64,000 nt of DNA from Perilla frutescens (taxonomy: Eukaryota > Streptophyta > Magnoliopsida > Lamiales > Lamiaceae), in assembly GCA_026008535.1 (NCBI GenBank), contig BRKX01000012.1, forward strand, positions 26,813,848 through 26,877,847, given 5' to 3'. This document shows positions 1-11,380 of the stretch, in pieces. Below the pieces are notes generated by a model that worked only from the letters and a program-made list of their open reading frames with translations, was not told the origin of the DNA and did no database searches. Position numbers and translations under genes: made by a program. Every line of letters begins with the position of its first letter. The first letter of the stretch is position 1.

Positions 1-2860
1 ACCTAGACGAATATTTAATATGATATGATTTTCACATTTTATATATTGATTACCTAATTGCTAATTATTTCCATGTATAATTATTTATATATCACTATTC
101 ATATAGTTGATTTAGGCGGGAAATTTTTATATTGCTAGACTATCCTGTTTTTAGATATAATATAGATATAGATTTTCTGTTCCAAGTCTTTATTTTTTTT
201 AAAAAAAAAAATATTTTTTAATTTTTAATTTATTATGATTTTTTTATTTAATTAAAATTTTTTATTTAGAGTTCATCCATCCCCAATTAGGGTATATTAA
301 TATTTTTAAAAATAAAAATAGAATCTAGTTATGCAACATCAAATGGAATAGGAATTGCAACAAAGGATCTGATCCGTGTTCAATCTCACCTAGACGTACG
401 AATTATTTTTTTGGCTCAAATACACATCTAAATTATTTAAAAAGTACAATTGGCCTCTTCAACTATTCAAAACATATCAAATTCACATTTTTCGTTTAAT
501 ACCGTTAATTTTTTACGTTAAATAAAATGCTCATACCATGTATTGTGGTATGGTTAGAAAACCCTCGTCATGGGCTTTCTAATTATACTCTCAATTTGTC
601 AATTCTGTGTTAAATGATAGAATAATTACACGGAAAAATATCGATAACGAGGGTTTGTATTACGAATTAAATTGTAAATCTCGATACCAATTTGATGTTG
701 GATTTTGAACTTAAAAGAGGCGTTTGAAACCCCATAGCGTGGGCTATTTTACCGTGGTTTCAATTTGTTCGATTGGAATTTATAAGTGATAAAATTGAGC
801 TTGACACATTTCAATTAACGGAAAAAACTAACAATGTTAACTTCAAGTGTCAATTTATTCATTTTTTGAATAGTTTAAGGGGCTGATTGTTCTTTTTAAA
901 TAGATTATGTGTGTTTTTTGATCAAAAAATAGTTCGTACGTCTAAGTAGTATTTGACATATAATTCGGATGTTTTTTTGGTCCTTTACCCTTGATAAAAT
1001 TCGGCTAAATCTGACTTTGGTAAAAGTTGTAACCGATATTGTTATTTTAGACTCTAATCCAATATATTTATGAAAATTTTTATAAAATTATATCAATCAA
1101 TGAAAATCATATAAATATTATACGTGGGTAGCATGAAATTAAAGGTTAATTGTTGAAATTTCTATCTAACATATTTTGAATCAAAATATTATGTGCTCAC
1201 TTATGAATACGCCATTTAGAAGAGTTACAGGTAAGTAATTGCATATATATATAGAGTGAGCCCATTATATGAATTAACGACGAAAATCACTAAATTTATT
1301 AATTTGGATAGTATTCAATCAAAAAAAAGTTTAATTAGAACCCATGTACTCAATATCAATACACCTTGAGACCTAGAGATTGTGAATCTTTATTAGCATA
1401 TGGCATTCTATATAAAAGCATAAAATCAGAACAACATTTTTCTCTCTTTTGTTTAAACATTTATTGGTAAACATTCTTATCCACACGTCAAAATAATATA
1501 CAAAAATAAAAAATTGTTCATGACAGCTTGTAATTGGAAGTTTTGGACAAGATTTAGCACAATTTATTCTTTTGGTATGTGGGGAAGTGATGCACTCGGT
1601 AGTCCTCAAACATAAAGACAACATCGCATTATATGTTCTCCTTTTACTATATATATACACACACACACACACTAATAACAAAATAATCAAATTACAAGCA
1701 TAATGAAAAAATATATATAGAAACATGCATATGTATTGGGACATACCAAAAAGGAAAACAAGCCTATCAAAATGGGACGAAGGGAGTATAAGACTGAAAC
1801 TATGTCCGCTCGAAACTTATAAATAAATTTGGGCTGTCACTTTAAATATGTTGAAAAAAAAAAAAGAAAACCCAATTAAGTTTAACATTATATGTATGCT
1901 TTTAATAATGGATTCGGATCCTCTCCTATCAAATTCTTTTGCATCTCCTCATTGATGGAGTTAAGGGAATTGAGAACAAAATTACCCATATAAAAGAAGG
2001 TTTTTTCTGATTTACGAGAAAGAAAAATACACCCGGTTCAAAAACATGTCCAAGCATAAGCCGATAACTTCTACGTACTATTCTTTTTCAACACCAACTT
2101 ACTCCTATAAATTGAATGTAAATACCCTATCAATCTAATGGCCCGATAAATAATGGGCCATGAACACACAACTAATAATACTTAATTATTTAAACATAAG
2201 AAAACAGTTAAAAGAAAATACTTAAGAAAAATAAACTAATGTCCCTTAAAATACGGCTCTCTATCACTCATCCACTGTGGGATTGTTGTCGTATATATGT
2301 ACAAAGTTGATAACTAGGTTCATGTTTAATTATGATAACTATGATATGTAATTTTGTGGTTTTCAAAGTAAATTTTTGTAAGTTAGAATAATATTACATC
2401 TACGGACAAAAACAAAAAACAAAACAGAAATGACCACCAATCTCCTTCTTCCTCAAAATTTTTCCATCTTAAATCTTGATTCTAGTCATTTAATTTATTA
2501 CACTTGTCGAAGAAAGGAGATGCAGAATAATTTGGTAGGAGAGGATGCGGACCCTTTAATAACACACCAATGTATATTGAATAGAAAACATAGACAGGAC
2601 TTGTGTTAGTAGCATCCTAAATAAAAAATGAAACACAATTTAGGACAGAATGAATGAATTAAGGGGTTAGAAGTGAGAAGAGCTGAAATTAGTAGAAATG
2701 ATGTTGCAAATTGTGTTAAGCTAGTTAGTTAGTTAGTAGAGAAAGCATTAGACACAATGAAATTAAGCACTACATATCTGTGTAAGTACATATAATATAG
2801 ATGAGTAGAAATGATGTAGCAAATTGTGTGAGTAGTAAGTAAATAGTAGTAGTACACAAG
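1..2860. other. Intergenic, AT-rich, no gene seen
   Basis: No supported coding region. The stretch is AT-rich with short simple repeats (for example a TATA/CA run near 1655-1675) and contains one MITE-like element, listed separately. Open frames here are short and low-complexity. Confidence 0.6.
388..946. mobile_element. MITE-like element with about 80-bp terminal inverted repeats
   Basis: The left end (from 388, CTAGACGTACGAA...) and the reverse complement of the right end (to 946) align over about 80 bp with scattered mismatches, including matching TATTTAAAAAG blocks. About 400 bp of non-coding AT-rich DNA lies between. Long TIRs and small size suit a Mutator-type MITE, but I see no clear target-site duplication, so family and exact ends are uncertain. 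Confidence 0.6.
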
Positions 2861-3630
2861 CTATGAATGGATATCCTCTTCCTTGTGTGTATAAACAACA
2901 CAATCTGATTTGAGGACGTAGCCCTTCTCCATCATCTGGTCGTCTACAGGTAGAGCACGAGTAAGGCAGCTCAATCCCCGCTCCTTCTGGTGTTATCAAC
3001 TTCACTTTGTACACTGCCAATCCGAACATGCTTGAAACACTCTTCACTGACCCTAATGACCAGGATTTTTGCTTTCTAGGGAAGGATTTTTCCGAGGCTG
3101 GGCCTGCTTTCAGTAAGCCATGTGTATGAATGATGATGCTCCACATTTTTACTTGCACCTGCAACAACATCATCACCCACAACAAGTTGAAGATTCAAGA
3201 TTATGATGAATACATTCAATTCATATTCATACAGGGGGAATTAATTATTAATGAATTCAAATAGCAACTAAGCAATCTCAAGTTGTAGTATTCACTGCTC
3301 TAATTCTAAGAAGCTGCAAAACTGTGGGTGATTTGAGCAAACATAAACACTCAGATTAAATAAGCATAATTCACTAACACTAATTTAAAAACTCGAATTC
3401 GACAACAAAGCAGGGCAGGAGAGCAGATGATGCAGATTTCCAGTACTGTTACAAATGTTATCAAGGAAGACATGAATTCATGAGCTTAAAAAGGTCAGAA
3501 CAATAATCAATTGAAATCAATCATACAAGACAGAGAGAATGAAGGATTTCGTAATATGATCCAAGAAAATTAAATGGAGAGAATTAGAGAGAAACCTCGA
3601 GAAAGCTTCTAGAGAGAACAGGAGAAGTAT
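2861..3630 (-). pseudogene. Broken root-type plastid ferredoxin gene
   Basis: On the minus strand the coding part runs from ATG at 3146 to TAG at 2861. It starts with a transit-peptide-like segment containing LGSVKSVS, then YKVKLITPEG, AGIELPYSC and STC, all typical of plant-type [2Fe-2S] ferredoxin. After a frame change the ferredoxin C terminus follows (DDQMMEKGYVL, then SDC..YTHKEEDIHS). Relative to the family, blocks of roughly 19, 5, 20 and 6 residues are missing between these islands. The losses remove at least one of the first three cluster cysteines and the fourth (the TCVAYP block), so no cluster could be held. Upstream architecture is kept: 5'-UTR exon ending 3596, intron 3159-3595 with GT..AG, and a TATTTAA box at 3658-3664. 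A retained 5'-UTR intron argues against a retrocopy. A mis-assembled real gene is the alternative. Confidence 0.75.
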
Positions 3631-3657
3631 GGAGTAAAAACAAGAAAATGAACCAAC

Positions 3658-3661
3658 TTAA

Positions 3662-3708
<47 letters not shown>
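3658..3708 (-). promoter_or_regulatory. TATA box and GA/CT microsatellite of the ferredoxin relic
   Basis: Reading on the minus strand, a TATTTAA box (3658-3664) directly follows a pure CT repeat (about 3665-3708), some 60 nt before the 5' splice site at 3595. CT tracts next to plant TATA boxes are common core-promoter features. Confidence 0.5.
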
Positions 3709-3711
<3 letters not shown>

Positions 3712-3719
3712 GGAAGGGG

Positions 3720-4333
3720 TCGCAGTCATAAAGAGTCCGAGGTGGGACGATCCTTTTGTCGCGGTGAAAGTCAGCTGTATAAGGTGTCTCTCGATGATGC
3801 TAACAGCTCTTCCAGTTATCTGGAGACATCATTTTATGGCTTTATTATTATATTTCATGATTTAGAAAAATAAATTGATAAAATAATTTAGGGTCTTGTT
3901 TAAATCTAAAATAATCTCTCTATAATTCGTAATTATATAAGGTGGTCACAATTAGGACATATGTTAGGCGATTACTACAGGTTCCTATTATGCACATCTC
4001 AACTCACTTGAAGAATGCTCTAGAATTCCAATCATCATTTTAATTTGGATTTTCTACCTACAAAAACAAATCCATTCATTTATAGTTTTGAGGAAGCAAT
4101 TCTATCATCAAATTAGAGCGTCACCGGATCAAAGTCAGTCTAATGAATAATGATGCTCATATTCAAATCAATTTTACATTTTACCCATAATTATATGGAT
4201 GTATTCGACTATAAAAACCATCGGTATATCATGGGTCATTAGTCCAATTTGAAGGCCCAAGCCCATCTCAAATATTCCATTTCCATAAAATTGTAGAAAC
4301 TCGCGGGACAGATTTGATCGGAGCTACTTCACC
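3720..4333. other. Intergenic region between ferredoxin relic and ISCA1 (divergent)
   Basis: About 600 bp without a gene, containing the shared upstream region of two divergent units. No TATA box for ISCA1 could be picked with confidence. Confidence 0.4.
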
Positions 4334-5560
4334 ATGCGGAAGCAAGTGCTGTCGTTGACGGAAACCGCCGCCGCTAGAATACGCCATCTCTTAGACCAGC
4401 GCCGCCGCTCTTTCCTCAAGCTCGGCGTCAAGGCTCGCGGCTGCAACGGCTTATCATACACCCTCAATTACGCCGGTAAATTTCTTTCCGATTGTTCCAT
4501 CTACTGAAGCTAGTCGGTTTCGTTATCTGATTTCGGGTCGCGATTATTTTCTGTGCAAATTTAATTTTGAAAATATTCCTAATTTCGTGGTTTATTAGGG
4601 TTGGAGTTAGAGCGAATTTGCGAGTTTTTTTTTTTTTTTTTTGGGGGGGTGGGGGGGTGGGGGTGGGTAATCTGTAGTTTTTAATGGTGATCAGATTGAT
4701 ATTTTAGTGGAAGAAGTTCGGATTGTTTGCTGAAAGAGAAATGGTGAATTAATACCTTTTGGTGCAACAATGAATGTGATCTTTTGAACCTGCCCTAGAA
4801 TCTAATTTGTTTGATTAAGGTGAAAAACTGGTGGGATTATCATTGTAATCACGCATTCCGATTATTTTTTAGCTTTTCCGTACAATGAATGATTCCATGA
4901 TGAAATTATTTGCAAGTCTTCTAGACTCTTTGATGTCGATTTATGTATGTACTTCATTTGGAGATACTAGGCCCAAAATAACGTACGGAATATGATAATT
5001 ACTCGTGCAATTTAAGCTTGAAAGGAACCATGATCTACATAAATTGCTTTGATGGATGATGGGAGAGACATTCAGTCAGTGAAATAGATTTGGGCAACAT
5101 ATCTTATGCTAAAACATGGGAGCTCTTCATTTATATATTTCCTCTTTTTTATGTGTTTGTGTGTGTGGCTGATAACTTTGTTTTGGGTCATTAAATTTCT
5201 TGTGTTTGTAGATGAGAAAGGAAAGTTTGATGAGTTGGTTGAGGACAAAGGGGTGAAGATCTTAATTGATCCGAAGGCTCTCATGCATGTAATAGGAACT
5301 GAGATGGATTTTGTTGATGACAAACTGAGGTACAATTTTTTTCCATTTCTTTTAGCTGATAATTTTGAATGGAGCTTAATTTGTTTTAGCTATATTTGGC
5401 AATTATATGTGTAATTCTGATATCTCTTTTTTGCTTCTACTCTAGATCTGAATTTATTTTTGTCAATCCAAATTCTGCGGGTCAGTGTGGCTGTGGAGAG
5501 TCCTTTATGACGATTAGTAGCTCTGAAGCAGCTAAACGTGGTGGTGGATCAAGAACTTGA
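4334..5560 (+). CDS. ISCA1: Iron-sulfur cluster assembly protein, IscA-like (probably mitochondrial)
   Basis: Three exons join in frame: 4334-4475, 5212-5329, 5446-5560 (124 residues). A-type carrier proteins of this family bind Fe-S or iron and pass clusters to apoproteins in the late mitochondrial ISC pathway. The protein is a complete A-type domain: MRKQVLSLTETAAARI at the start, the first ligand cysteine in RGCNGLSY (C37), and the C-terminal pair C101 and C103 in QCGCGESF. The tail SSSEAAKRGGGSRT is the short extension seen in plant IscA-like 1. There is no obvious long presequence, as in known plant members. The start was chosen because it opens the conserved N terminus and sits in an ACCATGC context. 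Intron 1 carries a G-rich tract. Assignment to the mitochondrial rather than another ISCA paralogue is inferred from similarity. Confidence 0.9.
4643..4667 (+). repeat. G-rich tract with G-quadruplex pattern in ISCA1 intron 1
   Basis: Four runs of 7, 7, 5 and 3 guanines separated by single T residues follow a T-run. This fits the classical four-tract quadruplex pattern with one-base loops, on the transcribed gene's coding strand. Confidence 0.7.
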
Positions 5561-6120
5561 GTTGTATCAACTTCACCGACACATAAAATGACTTTTTGTG
5601 TGCAAAACAGCAATGTATTAGACCTAGTCTACAGCTATATGTTCATGATCACACTTCGTACATTGATCATAGAATATGTATGTTTCTCTGTAAGTGTTGT
5701 CAATTGCGCATCTGTGATGACTCTTTGGTCTTTTGAGGCTTTTATTGGTGATGTGTAAATTCTTCAATCTTATATTGTTATATTGTCGGAAGAAATTGAT
5801 TTCCTCTTTTATAAACGAAGATATTGTTTATAATATCTACATAATCTGAGCTATATTTCTGTGGGTTTTGGAACGATCTGCATACAACAACAATTTACAT
5901 ACAATGTGATGGTAGAAGAAAACATATGATGAACATCCAGAGAGAGAGAGAGAGATAGTGGCAAATGGGGCTTTATTTGATGAACGGTATTATCTGGGAA
6001 ATTATGTTTGCAACTAAAATACAGGTATAAAATTTAGAATATAAGTCTCTGGTCTATGCTTCTTGGCCTATGTAATCAAGACTGTTAGGCACAAGATAAT
6101 GTTACAGGAGTTGCATTAGA
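5561..6120. other. Convergent 3' region of ISCA1 and phosphatase gene
   Basis: No gene. Holds the 3' ends of two converging transcripts and a short GA repeat near 5940-5955. Confidence 0.4.
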
Positions 6121-8055
6121 TTATCCCTTTCTTTTAGGCGTGGATAACCTGTCCTTCGACCATTCCTCCAAGGCCATTCTGTGAAGAGCATTCATTCGGA
6201 TGTAAGGGCGTTTTTCTTTGATCATCTTTTCTGCAGATTTCCAATCTTCTGCCAATCCGAGAGCAACCAGCAGCGCACACATTACAGCCACACTTCGTCC
6301 ATGACCTGAAACGAATGTAAGATAAGAAACTTGGGACGAGCTCATTACTCAACCATACTAGCATCAGCTTATCTTACGACATTGATAAACAATAAAAACT
6401 CATCTTAGTAGCTAGTTAAACCAGTACACAGAAAGGGGACAATCATCACAATTTCAAGTACATAAGAAAAATAAGTAAGCCATTTGTACATCCAAATTAG
6501 AGGCAGCATTCAATAAGCAGTCACTATATTCATTCAGTGCATGGATCAGTAAAAAGATAGCACGGATTTTTTCCCCTACAATCATCTTAGTTACAGTGTG
6601 CATGTATATTTCCTCAGGAAATGTGGGACTTTCAACAATTAACTTGACATAATAATTTGATATTTCAATTACAGGAAACATGTTTAGTTTACTTGTTTTC
6701 AAATGTAAAATAAAGTGTCTTCCCTTAAATAGGCTCATCAAAATTTAACTTAGGAAATGAAAATGAAAAGGGCACCCTCTTGGTAACTAATACTACATAT
6801 CGACAGCTAGACCTGTCAACAGTAGATTGCGGGGTTGCACAAAGCATAACAGTTCGAAGTCTAAAAAAAACAGAAGCAACATAGGCGTTCTAGCTTTAAC
6901 ATGGATTCATTAATCGAACAAACTAACACCATCTATTCTGTAAGAGGGAAGTACCAAATTCACCAAATTACTGACTCAGCAATACAACCGACACAAAAGC
7001 ATCTAGGCTCAGGCAACTCAAGAATGATCATACATCAAAGCAACTTACATTACTGAGCATTACACAATAAGCAAATCTAAGACATACACACAATCATGAT
7101 AATCCGAATTCAAACATCAATCACATATTCAAATATTATTGGTGCCAACTTCAACTATAAGTATCAGCTTCCAGGGCAGATATCATACCATATGCACAAT
7201 GGACTAAAAACCGGGAATTCTTAAAAAAACAGAAGCATACGCAATCTAGCTTTATGTGGATTGATAACTTAAAAGAAACCACACCATTCTACTACGTAAG
7301 AGGGAAGAACCAAATTCGCCAAATTACAAACTCATCAATACAACCTTGAACCAATACAAAAGCATCTTGGTTCGGGTAAATCAAGAATGATCATAAATCA
7401 AAGCAATTCATATTACTAAGCATTACATAATGCACAAATCTAAGACATCCATACCATCACAATCATGAGAACTCAAACATCAATCACTATTGGATATCAA
7501 AAACATACCATATGCACAATGGATAAAAACCGGGATACCCTGAGCTCTCTTCCTACAAGCCCAGTTCACAGCACTCTCAATCTCACCGGGATCAGGGGAA
7601 CGCGTATCCCACGTAGGAATACAGAGATACGCGCTCCCAGTGAGCTCATTCTTCCTTGGCAACTCACAGGTGCAATCGATGATTGCAGGGTTGCCAGGTG
7701 GCAGTTTATCAGGGGCATAAGGCCACCCTCCAACGTACAAACCCTCAGAAATCTGACTATATGGAGCTTCCCCACTAGTAAACCTTCTAATAAATGAAAA
7801 GGCCCTCACAAAATACAAGTAGGGGCTGAACATTATCAATGACCAGAATGGGAAATTCCCATCTGACCCTTTCCCCAAAAGAATTGGTAGATTGATTGAT
7901 GGATGGGAAGCAATAGCGACCAAGAAAGATACAAGAGCTGCATACAAGAATGGGATTGATAGCAGAGTGAATTGGAACATTCGAAGAGAGATAAAGAACA
8001 TGAATAAAGTTGCAGACTTTAAGCCTATGAGAACGGATAAACCCGCACCCATCAT
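6121..8055 (-). CDS. Membrane-anchored dual-specificity protein phosphatase (YnbD-like)
   Basis: Two exons, 8055-7509 and 6305-6121, join in frame to 243 residues. The N-terminal 90 residues are hydrophobic with probably three membrane segments. The rest is a DSP-type cysteine phosphatase domain: ISEGLYVGGWPYAPDKLP, then NPAIIDCTCELPR, WDTRSPDPGEIESAVNWA, and the P-loop HCAYGHGRS, which satisfies C-x5-R with the nucleophile cysteine and arginine present. The P-loop is split by the single 1.2-kb intron (phase 1 in the glycine codon). Family members are annotated in plants as YnbD-like phosphatases; substrate is unknown to me. Start at 8055 is the first ATG of a Met-Met pair opening the hydrophobic segment. 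The intron contains a tandem duplication that copied the exon edge. Confidence 0.85.
6862..7535. repeat. Tandem duplication inside the phosphatase intron
   Basis: Two diverged copies, about 6862-7220 and 7221-7535, share their order of motifs throughout (AAAAAAACAGAAGCA, GTAAGAGGGAAG, CAAGAATGATCAT, CAATCATGA, ACATCAATCAC, ATACCATATGCACAATGGA, AAAAACCGGGA). Copy 2 ends in the real exon 1 and its 5' splice site; copy 1 therefore holds a fossil of that exon end (7189-7215) with the GT donor preserved. One inserted base alters the reading frame of the fossil. Confidence 0.85.
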
Positions 8056-9352
8056 CTTTTGTTTCTGCTTAATCTGTATGCAAGATTTGTGAAGAACGAA
8101 GAAATCTTTAAACTTTTGCAGGTCTCAACAATCAAGAAACCAGTGATTTCAGAGAGAGAAAGGAGAGAGGCTAATCAGGAATCAAGAATGAATTGATTGG
8201 ACAGTAGTGAAGAAAATCCAAGTAGAAAATCATGCGGATTTCATAGACTTTGGTTGTGGCGTGGGAATACAAGTTTGGGAACAACAACAAACGGCATAAA
8301 TCTTGGGGAGAGTTTGTTTGGGATTCCTTCAAAAGAGAAACTACCTTTTTCTTTTTCTTTTCTTTTTCAAGCCCTTCGAAAAAACTAAATACAATTCTTA
8401 AATAATAATAATAATAATAAGGGAGCACTTTATATGCGGATAAAATCTTATGTACAACACTATATGCTACACACTTAAAATTATTAATTTGTATTCAATT
8501 TTTTTCTTGAATTTTAATTGGTTATGTTTTAGTTTAATTTTACATAATTACACTTATTAATTATGGTTCACTTTTTCCAATTAGAGTATATAATAATTTT
8601 TCAATATTTAATTTTATTTTTAAATTAATAATTGATTATTTTCTAAAAAATAATTATATACCCTAATTGGGAAAGTGAGTCCTAATTTTTTATTTACTCA
8701 CACACCCAACCTGTAGTATTGAGAAGATTCGAAAACAGATGTAAAATTAAACTAAAATACAATCCATTGAAATTTTAGAAAAAATTGAATGAAAAATAAT
8801 AATTTTAAATGTGCAGCAGAGTGTGGCACTGATGTAGCAAAAGATTTTATCCCTTTATATGAGCTAAATTTTTCAAATTTTGATAAATTATAATTATAAC
8901 CAACACACTTACTAAATAAAAGGGAGTGAACTATTCACCTCTATTGATGGTTGAAAATTTGAGGAAATTATATTTATTTTTCTTGAAGTCTATCAGATTG
9001 CTTAATAGATCTTGAGATTTTTTTTATATAGATCTTGACATTTTTTACAATCATAACCAAACTCTTGAAACAAACAGGAGCATATAATATATATAACATT
9101 AAGTGGAAAAAATAAAAAAAGAAAAGAAAAAAGAAAATAACCATGTCAAAATATGGCATGTCTTGCCGTTTATGTCCCTTATCCGGAAGGAAAGCATAAT
9201 CCACTAATATTAATGAAAATCTGAATCCGATGATGGCAATGGAAATGGACAAGAAAAGGGAACACCTCCACAACTTCAACGCTCTCTCTCTCTCTCTCTC
9301 TCTCCACGATAATGCTCCATGAGAACCGAATATTGTGAAGAATTGGTAACTA
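8056..9352. other. Divergent promoter region between phosphatase and PPR genes
   Basis: No gene. Contains an ATA microsatellite (8402-8420), a MULE-type MITE (8437-8852) and a CT repeat about 50 nt upstream of the PPR start (9282-9304), likely in its 5' UTR. Confidence 0.5.
8437..8852. mobile_element. Mutator-type MITE with 9-bp target-site duplication
   Basis: The ends are inverted: GGATAAAATCTT at the left and its complement AAGATTTTATCC at the right, with further similarity over about 80 bp (TTTAAAATTATTA and ATTCAATTTTTT blocks). The 9-bp direct repeat CTTTATATG lies immediately outside at 8428-8436 and 8853-8861. A 9-bp duplication with long TIRs is the Mutator superfamily signature. 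No coding capacity. Confidence 0.85.
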
Positions 9353-11113
9353 ATGACTACAACTTTCTGTGCAGATTTCTTTCCTCAAGGTCTCATCTAT
9401 TCCCAACAGAAACTCACTACTCAAAAACCTCACTACAGCTCCGTTTTCAGATGCAGAAGCAACACAGAATCCAAGAATATTGCAAACTCCACAAATCTAG
9501 ATAGAGTTAAGGTTTCCACTGAAACTAGGCCAAATCATCTCCCCTTCTACAATGATTTCAAAGAATCCCATTTCCTCAAACTGCTCCACAGATCTTGCAA
9601 AGCAGGGAACTACGATGAGGGCCTTTATTTTCTTCAATGTATGGTGAATTTAGGCTACAAAGCTGATGTGATTCTCTGCACTAAGCTCATCAAAGGCTTT
9701 TTCAGCTCAAAAAACGTCGATAAAGCGGCTAAAGTAATGCGGATTCTTGAGAGATATGGAGAGCCCGATATATATGCTTACAATGCCTTCGTTAGTGGCT
9801 TGTGCAAAGCCAATATGATTGATTCTGCTAATCAAGTTTTGAGTCGGATGCGAGCCAGAGGCTTTGCACCTGACATTGTGACGTATAATATTATGATAGG
9901 CAGTCTTTGCAATAGAGGGAAGCTTAGTTTAGCTTTCAAGATGATGGATGAGTTGATAGAAGATAAGAACTGTCAGCCTACTGTGATCACTTACACGATC
10001 CTCATTGAAGCCATGATTCTTGAAGGAGGGATTGATGAAGCAATGAAGATTTTTGATGAGATGTTGTCTAGAGGGCTGCAGCCTGATATGTATACGTACA
10101 ACACGATTATTAGAGGTATGTGTAGGGGTGGATTGATGGATGAGGCCTTTGAGTTTGTTAGTGGCTTGACGAGTAGAGGCTGCAAGCCAGATGTGATTTC
10201 GTATAATATCTTGTTACGAGCTTTGCTGAATCAGGGGAAATGGGATGATGGTGGGAAGTTGATGGAGGAGATGTTTGCAGCTGAGTGTGAGCCGAATGTG
10301 GTTACTTACAGCATTCTGATTAGTGCTTTGTGTCGTGATGGGAAGTTGGAGGAGGCGATAAACATGTTAAAGATCATGATGGATGAGGGATTGAGCCCTG
10401 ATACTTACACATATGATCCGTTGATATCAGCATTGTGCAAAGAAGGGAGGCTAGATTTAGCAATCGCTTTCTTGGATTACATGGTTTCAAGTGGCTGCTT
10501 TCCTGATATAGTGAACTACAACACGATACTGTCAGCATTGTGCAAAAATGGCAATGGTGATGAAGCTTTGGAGGTTTTTGGTAAGCTTGCTGAGAATGGG
10601 TGCCCCCCGGATGTGAGTACTTATAACACAATGGTGAGCGCATTGTGGAACTCTGGGGACCGGGCTACAGCCTTGAGGCTCGTCTCAGAGATGATTGGTA
10701 AAGGGATTGATCCTGATGAGATTACTTACAATTCACTTATATCTTGTCTCTGCAGAGATGGGATGGTGGATAAAGCTATTGAGTTGTTAGGAGATATGAA
10801 GAATAGTGAATTTATACCATCCGTTGTCACTTACAACATTGTGATTCTTGGACTATGCAAAGCTCACAGAACTGATGATGCTATCACAATCCTAGCAGAA
10901 ATGGTTAGAAAGGGTTGCCAACCTAATGAAACCTCGTACGTTCTGCTGATTGAGGGTGTCGGGTTTTCAGGATGGCGAGCAGAGGCCATGGAGCTTGCAA
11001 ACTCTCTCTATACGAAAAATTTTATATCAAGTCTATCATTGAGACGTCTGAATAGAACATTTCCCTTGAATGATGCTTATCCAGGCTCCATGAGAACAGA
11101 AATGAGAAGATAA
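9353..11113 (+). CDS. P-class pentatricopeptide repeat protein, organelle-targeted
   Basis: One uninterrupted frame of 586 residues. Such proteins bind single-stranded organelle RNA through tandem 35-residue helical hairpins and affect RNA processing, stability or translation. From about residue 85 onward there are some 13 consecutive P-type motifs, each with the recurrent pattern xPDxxTYNxxIxxLCxxGxxxxAxxxxxxM (for example PDIVTYNIMIGSLC, PDVISYNILLRALL, PSVVTYNIVILGLC). The first 60-70 residues are Ser/Thr/Lys-rich without acidic clusters, consistent with a plastid or mitochondrial transit peptide. No E, DYW or SMR domain follows. The sequence strongly recalls the Arabidopsis At3g04760 type, annotated chloroplastic. 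The start is the first ATG of the frame; another ATG at 9319 is in a different frame. A CT repeat precedes the start. Confidence 0.92.
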   Translation: MTTTFCADFFPQGLIYSQQKLTTQKPHYSSVFRCRSNTESKNIANSTNLDRVKVSTETRPNHLPFYNDFKESHFLKLLHRSCKAGNYDEGLYFLQCMVNLGYKADVILCTKLIKGFFSSKNVDKAAKVMRILERYGEPDIYAYNAFVSGLCKANMIDSANQVLSRMRARGFAPDIVTYNIMIGSLCNRGKLSLAFKMMDELIEDKNCQPTVITYTILIEAMILEGGIDEAMKIFDEMLSRGLQPDMYTYNTIIRGMCRGGLMDEAFEFVSGLTSRGCKPDVISYNILLRALLNQGKWDDGGKLMEEMFAAECEPNVVTYSILISALCRDGKLEEAINMLKIMMDEGLSPDTYTYDPLISALCKEGRLDLAIAFLDYMVSSGCFPDIVNYNTILSALCKNGNGDEALEVFGKLAENGCPPDVSTYNTMVSALWNSGDRATALRLVSEMIGKGIDPDEITYNSLISCLCRDGMVDKAIELLGDMKNSEFIPSVVTYNIVILGLCKAHRTDDAITILAEMVRKGCQPNETSYVLLIEGVGFSGWRAEAMELANSLYTKNFISSLSLRRLNRTFPLNDAYPGSMRTEMRR

Positions 11114-11380
11114 AATTGTCTTTTGCTCTGATTCTTTTAGGTTAAGTCTATTGATTAGTTTCTGATTTCTTGAAGCTTACTTCCTCTGTTATCTATGATG
11201 ATAGGTAGCCATGATCTTAACAGCCTTTTGCATTTCTTGATCATGTGCAATTTAAGCCACTCAATATAAGAAAATCTTGACAGAAACTCTTTATTTCACA
11301 GCTTCATTCCTCCGTTACATTCAGTGTAAATTTGAAAGAAAACACACATTATACATATTCCTAGAGCAAAAGCTGCCCCA
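11114..11380. other. Convergent 3' region of PPR and small gene
   Basis: No gene; 3'-UTR-like AT-rich sequence between converging units. Confidence 0.4.

Noticed and set aside
1373..1744. 123-residue minus-strand frame
   Set aside because: Low-complexity, built from AT and CA repeats (CVCVYIY), no splice or family signal.
8974..9279. 101-residue minus-strand frame upstream of the PPR gene
   Set aside because: Phe/Tyr-rich low-complexity from AT runs and a CT repeat; no homology recognised.
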